Under the pieces are notes generated by a model. The model was given only the letters and a program-made list of their open reading frames with translations, had not been told where the DNA came from and did no database searches. Positions 35,814 through 47,012 of a stretch of 64,000 bases of DNA are shown piece after piece; within the stretch, counting starts at the first letter, position 1, and each line of letters begins with the position of its first letter. The position numbers and the translations under genes were made by a program. This DNA is from Strongylocentrotus droebachiensis (Eukaryota > Echinodermata > Echinoidea > Camarodonta > Strongylocentrotidae), in assembly GCA_035222895.1 (NCBI GenBank), contig JAVYIG010006406.1:1-64000 (forward strand). Direction: 5' to 3'.

Positions 35814-36405
35814 ATGGCACATGGAAAATCAACGCCACGTCTTTCAGCAACCTCATTAGGAGGAGCTTTTTTCGTGTTTTTGATTTCAATTGTCGTAGTG
35901 GTCGACGGATGTGTTTTAATGAAATTAAATGATTTTGAGCCGATATCCGTGGAGAAAAGGACTGCTTTAGCTGACGTGATCATCTCAGGAACCGTACTAC
36001 GTGTTCTCCGACATCAACGATCATGGGACTCGACATACCCTGCCGATGTACTCGTTGCCGATGTCTACAAGGGATACGAGTTGTTCGACAACGCGACGTC
36101 GCTGTCGGAAGATGAAATACAAGCGGAATACAGGAGCTATTACCCTAACGTTTACCGCATCGACCGATTCGGGGATCAACGACTATGCTGGGCCGATGTC
36201 GTACCCGGGAGGAACTACGTGTTCTACCTGACGACGAACCCGAGTCCGAGAGATCTCGAGATGGTTTCTGATGGCGGGGAGGTTGTTGATATGTCAATGG
36301 TGATGAAAAAGGAAGGGATCAAGCTTGAGGCTAGCCATGATGCTGTGTCAGGGGCTTCTATCGAATACGATGTGAAAACAGAGGAGAACATTCTCAATAT
36401 ACTAG
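35814..36405 (+). CDS. First coding exon of a secreted or membrane protein with an NtA/NTR-like domain
   Basis: The exon encodes 197 residues and one extra base before a strong donor (CTAG|GTATGT at 36405/36406). The start at 35814 (AGCATGG context) is preferred over an in-frame ATG at 35757 with a weaker context; it puts a signal peptide, hydrophobic GGAFFVFLISIVVVV, near the N-terminus, with likely cleavage before CVLMKLNDF. The following region (ADVIISGTVLRVLR, DVLVADVYKGYELF, FGDQRLCWADVVPGRNYVFY) follows the order of the agrin N-terminal NtA domain, a netrin-module fold: a strand with 'isGTV', 'VYKG', then 'FGDxxLC...G..YVFYL.NPSP'. Agrin NtA binds laminin; other extracellular proteins share the fold, so the gene cannot be named. 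Further exons were not recognised downstream and may lie beyond the window. Confidence 0.7.
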
Positions 36406-36689
36406 GTATGTTCTAGCTTGTATTTATCGTCTGATTGTTACTTCTCGTTAAACATGAGGTGTCACTTGAATAATATTTGTTTTGACTATCATAGAAGTAC
36501 AACGTGTTATTGGTTTGGGATAAACATTGACATGAGTCAAGACAAAGAAACATTGGGTCGATGGTTTGACAGACTCATGTTCATGAGAATTCTAGATCGA
36601 GTGTTAGACATAATGTATGGCAGTACAACAGCAATTGATAAGAAAGTAAATGGTTGGTTTATGATGAAGGAGATAATGATGTTTATAAT

Positions 36690-36729
36690 GAAGATGGTGG
36701 TGGTGGTGGTAGTGGTGGTGGTGGTGATG

Positions 36730-36761
<32 letters not shown>

Positions 36762-36837
36762 GGTGTTGGTGGTGGTGATGACGAAGAAAAAGAAGAAGAG
36801 AAAGAAAAAAAAGAAGAACAAAGAAGAAGAAGAATAA
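36690..36837. repeat. Trinucleotide microsatellite (GGT, GAT, then GAA)
   Basis: GGTGGTGGT passes into GATGATGAT and then GAAGAAGAA-like purine-rich sequence. It lies in the putative first intron of the NtA-like gene. Open frames here (poly-Asp/Gly, poly-Lys/Glu, poly-Phe) are artefacts of the repeat. Confidence 0.9.
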
Positions 36838-37434
36838 GAGATGGCGATGACGATGGCGTGGTAGTGATGGATGAATTAAAGTGCTTCCAAAGACGTCATA
36901 TTCTTGATAACAATCGGTGCTACAAAAATTCTAAGCTGTTGAATATTTGATGAATGGTTGTAAAACTTTGTAAAGTGAGACCGTTGGTCTTAAATAGTTC
37001 GTCGCAATAGCATTGTAACTTCGGCAATGTATAATTGAATTTCCTGTGGAATATATTAATAGTTTTATCAATTTCAATAGTGATATACTGGTCTGTAATG
37101 CTCCTTTGCTTCTATTATGGATGTCATGAACCAAGTGCTTATGCAAATACTTTTTTTTTGTATAGGCAACGACAATGTCCTAGTCAAAGTTTGCAAAGGT
37201 TTTCTTCTTAGTATTAGAATAATACAGTCGATCGATGGTCAAAAAAATGAATATCTGCTTTACCATCCCATAATCATCCCTGTATGAGGAGCATTCTTCT
37301 GGGTATGCCTCCAAGCAGCCAGGAGTGAGTTTACAGTACTTCTCACTTCTCATTGGTTAAGCGTATTTCACAGTATGTGACATTCATGTTTCTCTCTCGT
37401 TTCGCACTGAGGTCATAATGTAATAGAACACCTG

Positions 37435-37745
37435 GGGGGTGTTTCACAAAGATCCTAAGTAGAACTTAACACTAAGTTGGACTTAAAAATTATGGACAGC
37501 CATTGGAGCCTTAAAATGAAATATATTCAAAAGCAAAAATTAAAGTATTTTAGACTTTTTTTATAAATTCCACATCAAGAACATGAAATCTCCTTGATAA
37601 TAGAAAATATGAATGATTTGAATCAACATTTTATGCCTTTCAAAATAACTTTTACAAAATATTTTCAAAGATGCTAATGGCTCTCCATAATATTTAAGTC
37701 CAACTTAGAGTTAAGTTCAACTTAGGACCTTTGTGAAACACCCCC
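37435..37745. mobile_element. GTTTCACAAAG-family MITE, copy 2
   Basis: GGGGGTGTTTCACAAAG at the left and CTTTGTGAAACACCCCC at the right are perfect 17-bp inverted ends. Pairing extends with mismatches through CTAAGTTGGACTTAAAAATT and its partner. CTG borders both ends (37432-37434 and 37746-37748). AT-rich interior, no coding capacity. Confidence 0.88.
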
Positions 37746-37749
37746 CTGC

Positions 37750-39160
37750 TCATTAGAGCAAAGTTGCAGTTCCTGAATAGGAAAATGAGGTGGGTGTGAA
37801 TTTTGGCTTGATATTATCAGCCAAACACACACACTCAGCACACCTGCACTTCCATGCAGGCTTGGAACATTGTCGTCTCGAGAGAGGGATGAGGGGGAGA
37901 TAAAAATGTATTATCGGTGACATTCGCGTGGTCGACTTGTACAAATAGTAGTTATCTTAATATTCTATAATCATGGCATATTATGATGACGATTGTCATT
38001 TTTTACGCTTACGCATTCATATTCAATCACAATAGTGTTGGAAGTCGCTGCATGCAAGTCATGTCTAGGAATAGATATAAATATGCGGCATGTATTTAAC
38101 TGATACCACCGACACAAAAATGAATAAATAAATTTAAAGAAAACAAATTACAATTCAAAGGGAAAAATGTATTGTTATATTAATGTATTGTTTTCATAAT
38201 TAATCATTCGTCTTTTAGCAGTGGTACGTGCTATATTGACTAAATACCAAACCGTAATTTGTCGTATATACTCGATTCTTCTTTTCAGCCTCATTAAATC
38301 TTTCAAATTGTATGTCAGCACGCCTGGATTAGTGTTCATTCGACCATTATCCAATAATTCATCTATACCATATCACTGATATTTAGTAGCAGTTTGTACT
38401 GTTGCATCGAATACAGACAAATGGAAAGGAATGAAGGGGTACAATTGGAGAGCGTGATATGTTGTCATAAATCGATGGCATGTTGATAATATATATTCAG
38501 AAAACACAATTTAGCGGCCTACTTCCAAAGATAAACATTCTGCAATCGTAGCAATGGACAAATAATACCAGTTTAACTGACGAGGGCAGATGCAGGCTAC
38601 TGTTTAAGCGAGGGGTAAGGCACATGCTCTATCGGGGGGGGGGGGGGGGGGGGGCTCCGTCCTTCTTTTATTTTCATTTTTCATTTCATTTCTTAATTGT
38701 GTCCATATAGGATAATACTTTACATGAACAATCTTGCTTCAACATATAAACATAGTAACAACATATAATTGACAATCATAGGGCCCTGTTTTAGTATACA
38801 TTCAATATAATATACATGATCATGATGAATATACTTTTTAATACTCTGTCTTCTTCTTCTTCTTCTTCTTCTCTCTCTCTCACTTCTTACATACCCTCCC
38901 TTTTCTTTTCTTTTTATATGTAATAATAATAATAATAGCCTAATAGTCCACTCCAAATTTTATTAAACCGAAACGGAAATTCTTTTTGCCCAATTGATCG
39001 TGAGCCCGGCAGCCACTGAGCAGCGCCAATCTGAAGTAGGTATTTTGTTAAAGAATTATTCCTTGATATGATATAACAGTAGGGGTAAAGTAAGTATACT
39101 GGAACAAAATATATATTCGTGTAACATGTCAATAAGATATTTTGCACAGTTTTCATATTC
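37750..39160. other. Non-coding spacer with homopolymer and TTC repeats
   Basis: A 19-bp poly-G run at 38636-38654 and a TTC/TC microsatellite at 38850-38882. No gene recognised. Confidence 0.5.
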
Positions 39161-39168
39161 TCTTCTCT

Positions 39169-39575
39169 TTACCGGATTTCATTAACAACTCTTATGGAAA
39201 GTGGAATGAATGAATTAATACGGCGACTAGTTCTTGCTTTAACAGATTTCAATCTTCGTCCGCTTCCCAGGTGTATGTACTGGTCATTAAAGGGGTGGGT
39301 TAGATCTGACATAATGGATAGGGCCTTATATACTACTCTTTCCTTACAGACTTATAGGTCAACAGTATGGTTCATTATTTTGTTGGCTTGTTTTACAACC
39401 CTTCTCAGCTGATGTTTGTCACTTTGCTTTGCATTACTATACCTGATAATGGAATCAAATGTGATAGTACTCTGAATTGTCGACTGGTAAAAGAGAAACA
39501 GAATTCTATCGTTCACATGAAAGTACTTTAACTTTCTAAGAAAATACATACGCTGGTAGCAGTTAGTTAGTATTT
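39169..39575 (-). pseudogene. LINE ORF2 C-terminal fragment
   Basis: Minus-strand translation runs QRMYFLRKLKYFHVNDRIL, LFYQSTIQSTITFDSIIRYS, RRVVKQANKIMNHTVDL, then past one in-frame TAA to VCKERVVYKALSIMSDLTHP, SGRRLKSVKARTSRRINSF and IPLSIRVVNEIR, ending in TAA at 39169. This order (FYQS.I.S..TF, ...RVVK.A.KI, ...A..I..D..HP, SGRR....AR..R..NSF.P.AI...N) is the conserved C-terminus of CR1/L2/Jockey-group LINEs. The upstream part is lost against poly-A and poly-C (39675-39716). One stop in about 130 codons suggests moderate age. Confidence 0.82.
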
Positions 39576-39674
39576 GTAAGAAAAAGAGGTACTTGCCCCT
39601 TGTATATTCATTGTGTAATAACATTTCTTCAAGAGAACCAGGAAGAAACGGACCTAGTAATTCTACACACACAA

Positions 39675-39716
39675 CCCCCCCCCCCCCCCAAAAAAAAAAA
39701 AAAAAAAAAAAAAAAA
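39675..39716. repeat. Poly-C(15)-poly-A(27) tract
   Basis: Fifteen C residues run directly into twenty-seven A residues. It lies just upstream, in the minus-strand sense, of the LINE fragment. Confidence 0.95.
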
Positions 39717-40019
39717 TCGAGCCGAAACCAAGTGCCATAAAAATAAATAAGGGTAATGAAGTGCTTAGTGAAAAGTTGCTCTTTATTCTAACCCCACTTT
39801 TGCTTTACCCTGCTAATCTCTTATCCATTCCTATTCTTTGATGGTCAACTTGATAAACAAAATACAGGGCTCGCAAACCCCTTTTAGAAAATGGTATTTC
39901 AATATTTGTTGAAGCATATATACTCTTTCTTCTATTTTGTTGCTCCCAGGTGTATATACCCCTCCTCGTCTGATCTGCATTTACATGTCCCTGGATGGTC
40001 TGACTATAGATCAATTACG

Positions 40020-42870
40020 TCCCTGATTCAAGTATGATATCATCAAAAGTATAGACTATTAACTATTTCGTTTTTGGTAATGTGAAAAATTTCCCCTCAC
40101 TTTTCTCCATTTGTAATATTGTTATCGCCACTGAAAATTACTAACCTTTGATTATCAATAGTTACCATTTATATTTTAACTGCCCCCGGTCTCTTTGTTC
40201 ACTTCTATTCTTGTATATTTCCTTAATTATCGGTGATTCTGTCATTGCTGGTAACTTCTTGGTCATACATTTTCATAGCATTCAATCACTGTATACTATT
40301 ATCTTCAATCTACACAAATAAATACAAGAATGAATGAATGCTACATCTATAAACTGAGCAATGAATACTCAAAGCAAGCTACCAAGCTGTGAAATCAATT
40401 TCATCGTAATGGTATAGCTTTGTAGCTTTGATCAAAAATGATTTAAAACCATTAAACACGTCCCTCAGGTCAGTAAATTTCTTATGAAGTAAGTAAAACA
40501 AATTACACTTTTGCAAATAGCTCCTTGTAATTTACTTCATTTTATTTTCATAAAGGGAATGAAAAATACTTCTTCTGATCTTTGAAAGGTAGATTTAGAA
40601 AGTCAATTTCACCGGTGAGTGTGATTATGTAGCCTTGTCAATATCTAGAGTTTGCATGCTTTAGGTCACTAACTAAATTACCTTTCCAATAAGTGAATAC
40701 ATGCATGGAAAACAAATTTACAGGTGACCTACTGTATAATGGAATTTTCAAGGATACAATATGTAGGAAGAAATAAACCTGATCGACATCAAGATTTTGT
40801 TACAGTTTGTTAACGAGCAATCAGATAAGTCATTTGAAGGATTGTTGTTTTTGAACCAATAAAAAGAAATCTCAAAGTGGAAAATTAGAGTCAATTTGAT
40901 TCATTCCTGGAGGAAAAAAACTAAAATAAAATAATAAAAAGTAACTTTTCTCTCACTTTATTACTCGCATCTTTCTCTTTCAATTTGGTCTTGCTCGTAT
41001 TGATTTATTTTGTTGTTGAATTACCAGGTCCTTTTCTTTCTGGTTCACTTGAAGAAAATGCTACTTCACAATGAATATAGATTTATTGCTCTAATACTTT
41101 GTAATTTTGTCCTGAAGGTATTACGATCTTATTGTGTCTGGAATTACGGGTAATGGATGGGCTGCTCAACGAGGCTTGTGAAAAGAGAACACTTCTTCTT
41201 TTTTTAAATAAATTTGTTTTCGGCTTATTCGTCTGTTTGTTTGCCTCTTTTTTCTTTAAATGAGGCCTTTACGAGACATTTTTTTTTTTTTATTAAAAAA
41301 AATAAATTTTCAAGCTAAACATGTAAATTAATATTACTTGGAATAGTATAGATCAAGAAAATAGAACATAATGTATGCCAAATGGGTTTAAATATGTAAA
41401 TATGGCAACCAAAAAAGTATAAATGTTCATATTTGTTAGGAATTTGTAGACGCCGTTCTCTAAAAGATGGGAAAGAGGGAGGGAATAGAAAAACCTGAAT
41501 TTGTGGAGACCAATAATTAATGTAAGAGAAACGTGGTACGCCATTTGGCCTATGAATTGAGTAGAAGAACGAGATAATCGTGTCTGTGGGTCCCACAAAA
41601 TGTCTATTAGAAACAGCTATTAGAAGGGCAGTTTGATCCGTTAGGAGGGGGCGTCAGGGGGTAACAAGCCGCATACCTATCCTCCAGAGTTCACTATATA
41701 TCCAGAGCTGACATGATACATGTAACGAGCACTGTCTTTTGAAGTGATATGGTTGTCGAAGAAAGAATGTTTCCCAAAATACAGCGCCACCTGTCCCGCG
41801 GAGGCATCCAAATATTTTCATCGACTCGGATGTCATGTGAGGGATGTCGACCAGTCCGTCATTCGAATAGTGATCCCACCTCGCCGATTATCGTGGCGAT
41901 GATGGGATAAAACGTGTCGATGATAATATGATAGTCAGGTGGAATAGGGGAAGATAAATCACCTATGATTTGCCCTTGCCCCGCTGGTTGATGGTCATCA
42001 GTGGCTCACATAGCTAAAGAGACTGGGGGACCCCCCCCCCCTCCCCCCCCCCATGACAATAGTAAATAAATTGAAAGTGAGAACAAACATGAAGGGGAAG
42101 GGAAAAGGAACGTGAATACGCCCACCCCACACCCTCCTTCTAATTAGTGGCCTTGCTCATTCGCATTCTATCCACTAATTAACCCCCACCCCTTAACATA
42201 AGCGCCCCCTCAATGACTGGACCCGGCACGCTACGCCACTGGTTGTCATATAGCAAATATGATATCCTAATACCGTAAGACACAATAGTACGAGAGGGGA
42301 GGGGGACATATAACAAAGAGAGAGAGAGAGAGAGATGAAGAAATTACGAGAAGTGGGGAGAAATCTGCTTTTCATCAAGATCTAGAGTACCTTTTTATGA
42401 ACAAGAAGGCGAAATAAAGTAGCAATGTCAGCACCCTCTGTATTCCTTGATTTACAAATGTTTTTATACCATCACTCAAAGTCAGAGCTATGAATTAAAG
42501 TGAGAGTTAGTTGAGAGTTATTTATGCTAGTGTGGAAGAACAATCATGTTTGTTTGATTAACGCTATGTTACAGTGCCCTAATGTTCATATTTCATAGTT
42601 TGTTGATAGCCGTTCCCCCTGCCAACGCCCCTCTCCGTTCCATTCCCTCTCTATAAGCCTGCTCGTGTTCTATTTCTCGCAATCTCTCACCCTCACTCCT
42701 CTTCCTCATCCCGCCTCCCCATTTCCTCTGTATCTTCATCTAGGTCTCATTCTCATTCTTTTCTCCCTTTCGTTCTCGACAAGTGATAAAGAAATCTGGT
42801 ACTTGTATAATGTTTGAGTCTGCCTTATTGTTATATTTATTTTGTCATAATAAGTATAATAGTTCATATT
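40020..42870. other. Non-coding spacer
   Basis: No gene recognised. The stretch at 41026-41085 (CACTTGAAGAAAATGCTACTTCACAATGAATATA, read in pieces) is related, in reverse, to 39590-39660 beside the LINE fragment, so both hold pieces of one dispersed repeat. GA repeats occur at 42317-42336, and C-rich runs near 42030-42052. Confidence 0.45.
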
Positions 42871-42929
42871 AGTCAGGTGGCTTAGCGTCAAATTTATCGA
42901 TTATCGTTACTGGCCGGATACAAGCGCCA

Positions 42930-43690
42930 TTTTTGGTACAGGGCTTCCTTAGGACCTACTAAACGATATTAGGGTAGGAGCCCCCGGCAAAATTTTCAAA
43001 TAGGGGTGTGGTGGGCGGGGGCGTCGTCCCGGAGCCCCCAACTAACAAATAAACATTGATTTGTTGTTGTACAAATGCAATTTCTGGTGCAGGGCATCCT
43101 TAGGACTTACTGAACAATATTATGGTAGGAGCCCCCGGCAAAAAAATTAAATATGGGTGTTGTGGGCGGGGGCGTCGTTCCAGAGCCCCCAAATAAGAAA
43201 TAAGGTAAAATAACATTGATTTGTTATTGTACAAATGCAATTTTTGGTACAGGGCTTCCTTAGGACTTATTAAACAACATTAGGATAGAAGCCCCATGCA
43301 AACATTACATGTAAGGGTGTTGTGGGCGGGGGCGTCGTTCCAGAGCCCCCAAATAAGAAAAAAGGTAAAATAACATTTATTTGTTGTTGTACGCATGCAA
43401 TGTTTGGTACATGGCTTCCTTAGGACCTTCTGAACATTGTGAGGGTTGGAGCCCAACAAAATATTTATAAAGGTGCGACTGGGGGCGGAGGCGCCATCCC
43501 ATAGCCCCCAAATAAGAAATAAAGTAAAATAACATTGATTTGTTGTTGTAAAAATGCAATTTTTAGTACAGGGCTCTCCTAGGACCTACTGAACGATATT
43601 AAGGAAAGAGATCATGGAAAAACATTCACATAAGTGTGAAGGAAGCAGAGGCATTGTACCGGAGCCCCCACATAATCTTATTGATTTGTT
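42930..43690. repeat. Left-arm tandem array of the transposon, five units of 150-160 bp
   Basis: The landmark GGGCTTCCTTAGGACCT or close variants recurs at about 42941, 43091, 43251, 43411 and 43571. Each unit also holds GGAGCCCCCGGCAAAA, GGGCGGGGGCGTCGT and AACATTGATTTGTTGTTGT. Confidence 0.9.
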
Positions 43691-44054
43691 TTACCTGAAT
43701 TCTTTGCATACTCTGGGGGTAGAATGTTGTGAATTGCCAGTAAATAGTCCTATCCAAATTACAACAGAACACGGTCATACAGTAAATTAAGATAAGTGGG
43801 GTGTAGCCTCGCAAACTGATCTACATGCCAATGCCACTTTTTGTTTACACTTTAAACATTGGAACGTGATACTAAATCACTACCTTTTCTATTTGACATG
43901 GATTTTAGAAAAGAAGAAATAGTTCGTGATGCATGAGGAAGGGTTGGTTTATACAGTTTTAAAATCCCCCTCCTAATACACTCTTTGCATCATTTAGTGT
44001 CCGACCAATCGTAGACATGAACCCCTCATGACCCCTCGCCTGTAATTCAAATAT

Positions 44055-45540
44055 TTGCAGCAGGAGGTTTTCATGCCAAGTACAGGCCCCAAGGATGAAC
44101 GATCAGCCAATGAGTGGAGAGATCTCATGCTGAAGAAGAGCCTTACTTTCATGCTCTCGGGCAAGATCATGAAATATGAAGCCCTCTTACTCATCTTCAT
44201 CAGAGCTCACAGAGAGAAAAACTTCCCACTGTATGTGAAGGTCCTAAAAGAGCTGTACGCATTGTTCTTCGCATTGGACCATGTGAACTATTCCAGGTGG
44301 ACGCCTGTCTACATTCGAGATATGAAGTCTTTACCAGCCACTGTCAAGAATGATTTTGATCAGCAATCACACTGGGTTCTTTCCAAAACATCAAATAAGC
44401 TTTCTTCGATCCCCTTTTGACCAGGCCCATGAACAAGAGAACAAGATTGTAAAAGATGCAGATGGCGCTATTGGACTCCTGGAAAACCCTGCTGCTCTTA
44501 GACGATGGATGCTCTCTGGACCAGAAATGGCTTGAATGCTGAAAGAGTTTGAGGATGAATACTTCACGGAAGATGATATGGAGAATCCTAAGAACTTCAA
44601 GCACTATGAGTAAGGTCTTTCATCACAGAAGTCGTTCCAGAAGCAATCAACGCCCTCTCTACGGGTAATCCATTTTCGGATGAGTTTAATGATCTGGTAA
44701 TGTTGACAATTGCAAATGCACAGACAGAACCATTGCCCGTTGCTACCACAGTCCACACTCTGGAGGAGACTAGAAGGAAACAGTAACAAGAGTTTTTTCA
44801 AGACTGCACCCACTCAATCCACGATCCAATCTAGAGAAATTCACTGGCTCTCTTCAGAATTTTACACTGCAAGTTCAGAAGAAAGAAAAGAAGATCAAAG
44901 TGCTTCATAACAATGTAGCACTATTTGGCCAACTCTATATCGCTCTTCTCTCTCAGACTTCGGTACTGATCTTCATCTACCAGGTACAAAGTATGACCTG
45001 CTGCATTGCCTTGAGCAGCCTGACCAACCAGAGCCACCATCAGCATTTTGCTGTAAAGTATTTGATGGAGCTGTCATCGTCTACTGTCTCCCTGTTATCG
45101 GCAGCAGTACTTTGATGGGTACGCCAACGAAATCTTCATTTCATACCTCGAGAAGAAACTGCAAATTACCGAGAGATTAGATATTGTGTGGGACACTTAC
45201 ATTCCAGACAGTTAGAAAGTCAGTCCACCCGTGAAAACAGAGGAACTGGCATCCATAGGAAAGTGTTTTGATGTTGTAGTCATCCATGTCGTCAAATTCT
45301 ACGATCTCCTCAAGACTCAACCATTAACTGACAACTTGGTGGAATAAGGTATGGGGGAGAAATACAGATACTTCCACATCAATGCCATCTGTGGGAGTTT
45401 TGGAGAGCCAAAGTCACAAGCATTTCCTATGTTACATTTATATTCGGGTTGCGACACGACATCAGCATTCCATGGCAAGGAAAGTCTGGCAGGCTTGAAA
45501 AGTGTACGATGATGCCACAGAGACATTTTGCTTATCTAGC
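44055..45540 (+). pseudogene. Decayed gene of an uncharacterised transposon protein family (DUF6589-like plus XPG-like region)
   Basis: Recognisable blocks lie in order on the plus strand: FFALDHVNYSRWTPVYIRDM (about 44260-44325), DQAHEQENKIVKDADGAIGL then ENPAALRRWMLSGPE (about 44420-44530, in another frame), YDLLHCLEQPDQ and FDGAVIVYCLP (from 44992), YANEIFISYLEKKLQITERL and DIVWDTYIPDS (to about 45215), and PMLHLYSGCDTTSAFHGK (about 45428-45481). These match a large family of uncharacterised proteins of fish, cnidarians and echinoderms that carry 'IDQAHEQNN...GGAIGL...PSALRRWM' and later 'LHAFTGCDTVSxFxGKGK'. At least two frame changes and several stops interrupt it. The family names are recalled from memory and should be checked. 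Confidence 0.7.
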
Positions 45541-45699
45541 CAAGCATCCCTTTTAATTAGAAAATGACAGTTGACCTTGAGCCTTTCCAAGTTCCTGAAA
45601 GGCTGACCATTGTCTTGTAAGACAATTCGAGTCCATCAAACTCTATCAATGAGACAAGAAGAAGCCTCAAGGACGACGCCCCGCCCCCAAATCACACAT

Positions 45700-45922
45700 A
45701 TATGAATATATTGTTGGGGGCTCCAACCCTAATATCGTTCAGTAAGTCCTTAGAAGCCCTGTACCAAATATGGCATGTGTACAACACCAAATCAATGTTA
45801 CTTTAAATGAATTTCTTGTAAGTAGTATTCAGTATTCAGGTAACAAGAAGAATCAATGTAATTATGCCCTGTATATGATGTGGGGGCTCCAGAACAACGC
45901 TCCGGCCCCCTTCCCTCTTAAG

Positions 45923-45956
<34 letters not shown>

Positions 45957-46990
45957 GGGGGGGGGGGCTCCTTCCTTAATATCGTTCAGTAGGTTCTATC
46001 CTAAGAGAGCCCTTAACCAAAAACAGACGGTCGTATAACCACAAACCAAAGTGATCTTACATTATATATAATATGGGGCTCTGGTACGACGCCCCACCCC
46101 TCCCCATTCACACATATATGAATATAATGCCGGGAGCTCCTACCCTCGCATCGTTCAGAAGGTCATAAGAAAGCTTCGTAGCAAAAATAGCATTTTGACA
46201 ACAACAACTCAATGTTATTTTACCGTATTTCTCAATGCTACGGTCACAAAGGTTCGAACGAACGATAGTTTCGTACGAATCTCCCTGTTTTTGCATTGTC
46301 TTCCCGAATTTCCATTGTCTGAAAATCGTTCGTACGGCGTTCGTAGCAGTTCGTAATGGCATTTGTGACGGAGGCTTTAATTAGGGGGTCTGTGACGACG
46401 CACCCGCCCCCGAATCGCACCTTTATAAATATTTTGTTGGGAGCTCCTACCATAACATCTTTCAGATTGTCCTGAGGAAGCCCTGTACCAAAAAATTGCG
46501 TTTGTACATCAACAAATCAATGTTATTCCCTTATTTCTTATTTGGGGGCTCTGGGAAGACGCCCCTGTCCACCACACCCTTATATTAAATTTGTGCAGGG
46601 GCTTCTATCCTAATATTGTTCAGTAAGTACTATGGAAGCCCTGTACCAAAAATTACTTTTGTACAACAGAAAATCAATGTTATTTCACCTTATTTCTTAT
46701 TTGGGGGCTCCGGGACGACGCCCCCGCCCACCACATCCCTATTTGAAATGTTTGCCGGGGGCTTCTACCCTTATATCTTTCAGTAGGTCCTAAGGAAACC
46801 CTGTACCAAAAATTGAATTTGTACAACAACAAATCAATGTTTATTTGTTAGTTGGGGGCTCCGGGACGACGCCCCCACCCACCACACCCATATTTGAAAT
46901 TTTTGCCGGGGGCTCCTACCCTAATATCGTTTAGTAGGTCCTAAGGAAGCCTTGTACCAAAAATGGCGCTTGTATCCGGCCGGTAACGAT
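45700..46990. repeat. Right-arm tandem array of the transposon, about seven units
   Basis: The inverted landmark CCTAAGGAAGCCCTGTACC or variants recurs at about 45750, 46000, 46163, 46470, 46628, 46789 and 46941, mostly 150-163 bp apart with two larger gaps. A T30-G12 tract sits at 45926-45967 inside one unit. The outermost unit is the closest to the left-arm unit. Confidence 0.88.
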
Positions 46991-47012
46991 AATTTCACTA
47001 AGCCACCTGACT

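Larger units (their letters stand above)
42871..47012 (+). mobile_element. DNA transposon with long inverted arrays and a decayed gene
   Basis: The ends AGTCAGGTGGCTTAG (42871-42885) and CTAAGCCACCTGACT (46998-47012) are perfect inverted repeats. Inward, each end has a TATCGTTACYGGCCGGATAC-like segment, GCGCCATTTTTGGTAC, then tandem copies of a roughly 155-bp unit in opposite orientation on the two sides, giving very large inverted arms. The centre (44055-45540) holds the remains of a protein gene of an uncharacterised transposon-borne family. Target duplication is unclear (ATATT left, ATATA right). An Academ-like assignment is possible because related proteins end in an XPG-like nuclease region, but this is tentative. 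Confidence 0.78.

Noticed and set aside
36418-36950. Open frames with poly-Val/Met, poly-Gly/Asp and Lys/Glu tracts
   Set aside because: Encoded by GGT/GAT/GAA microsatellites directly after the splice donor of the NtA-like exon.
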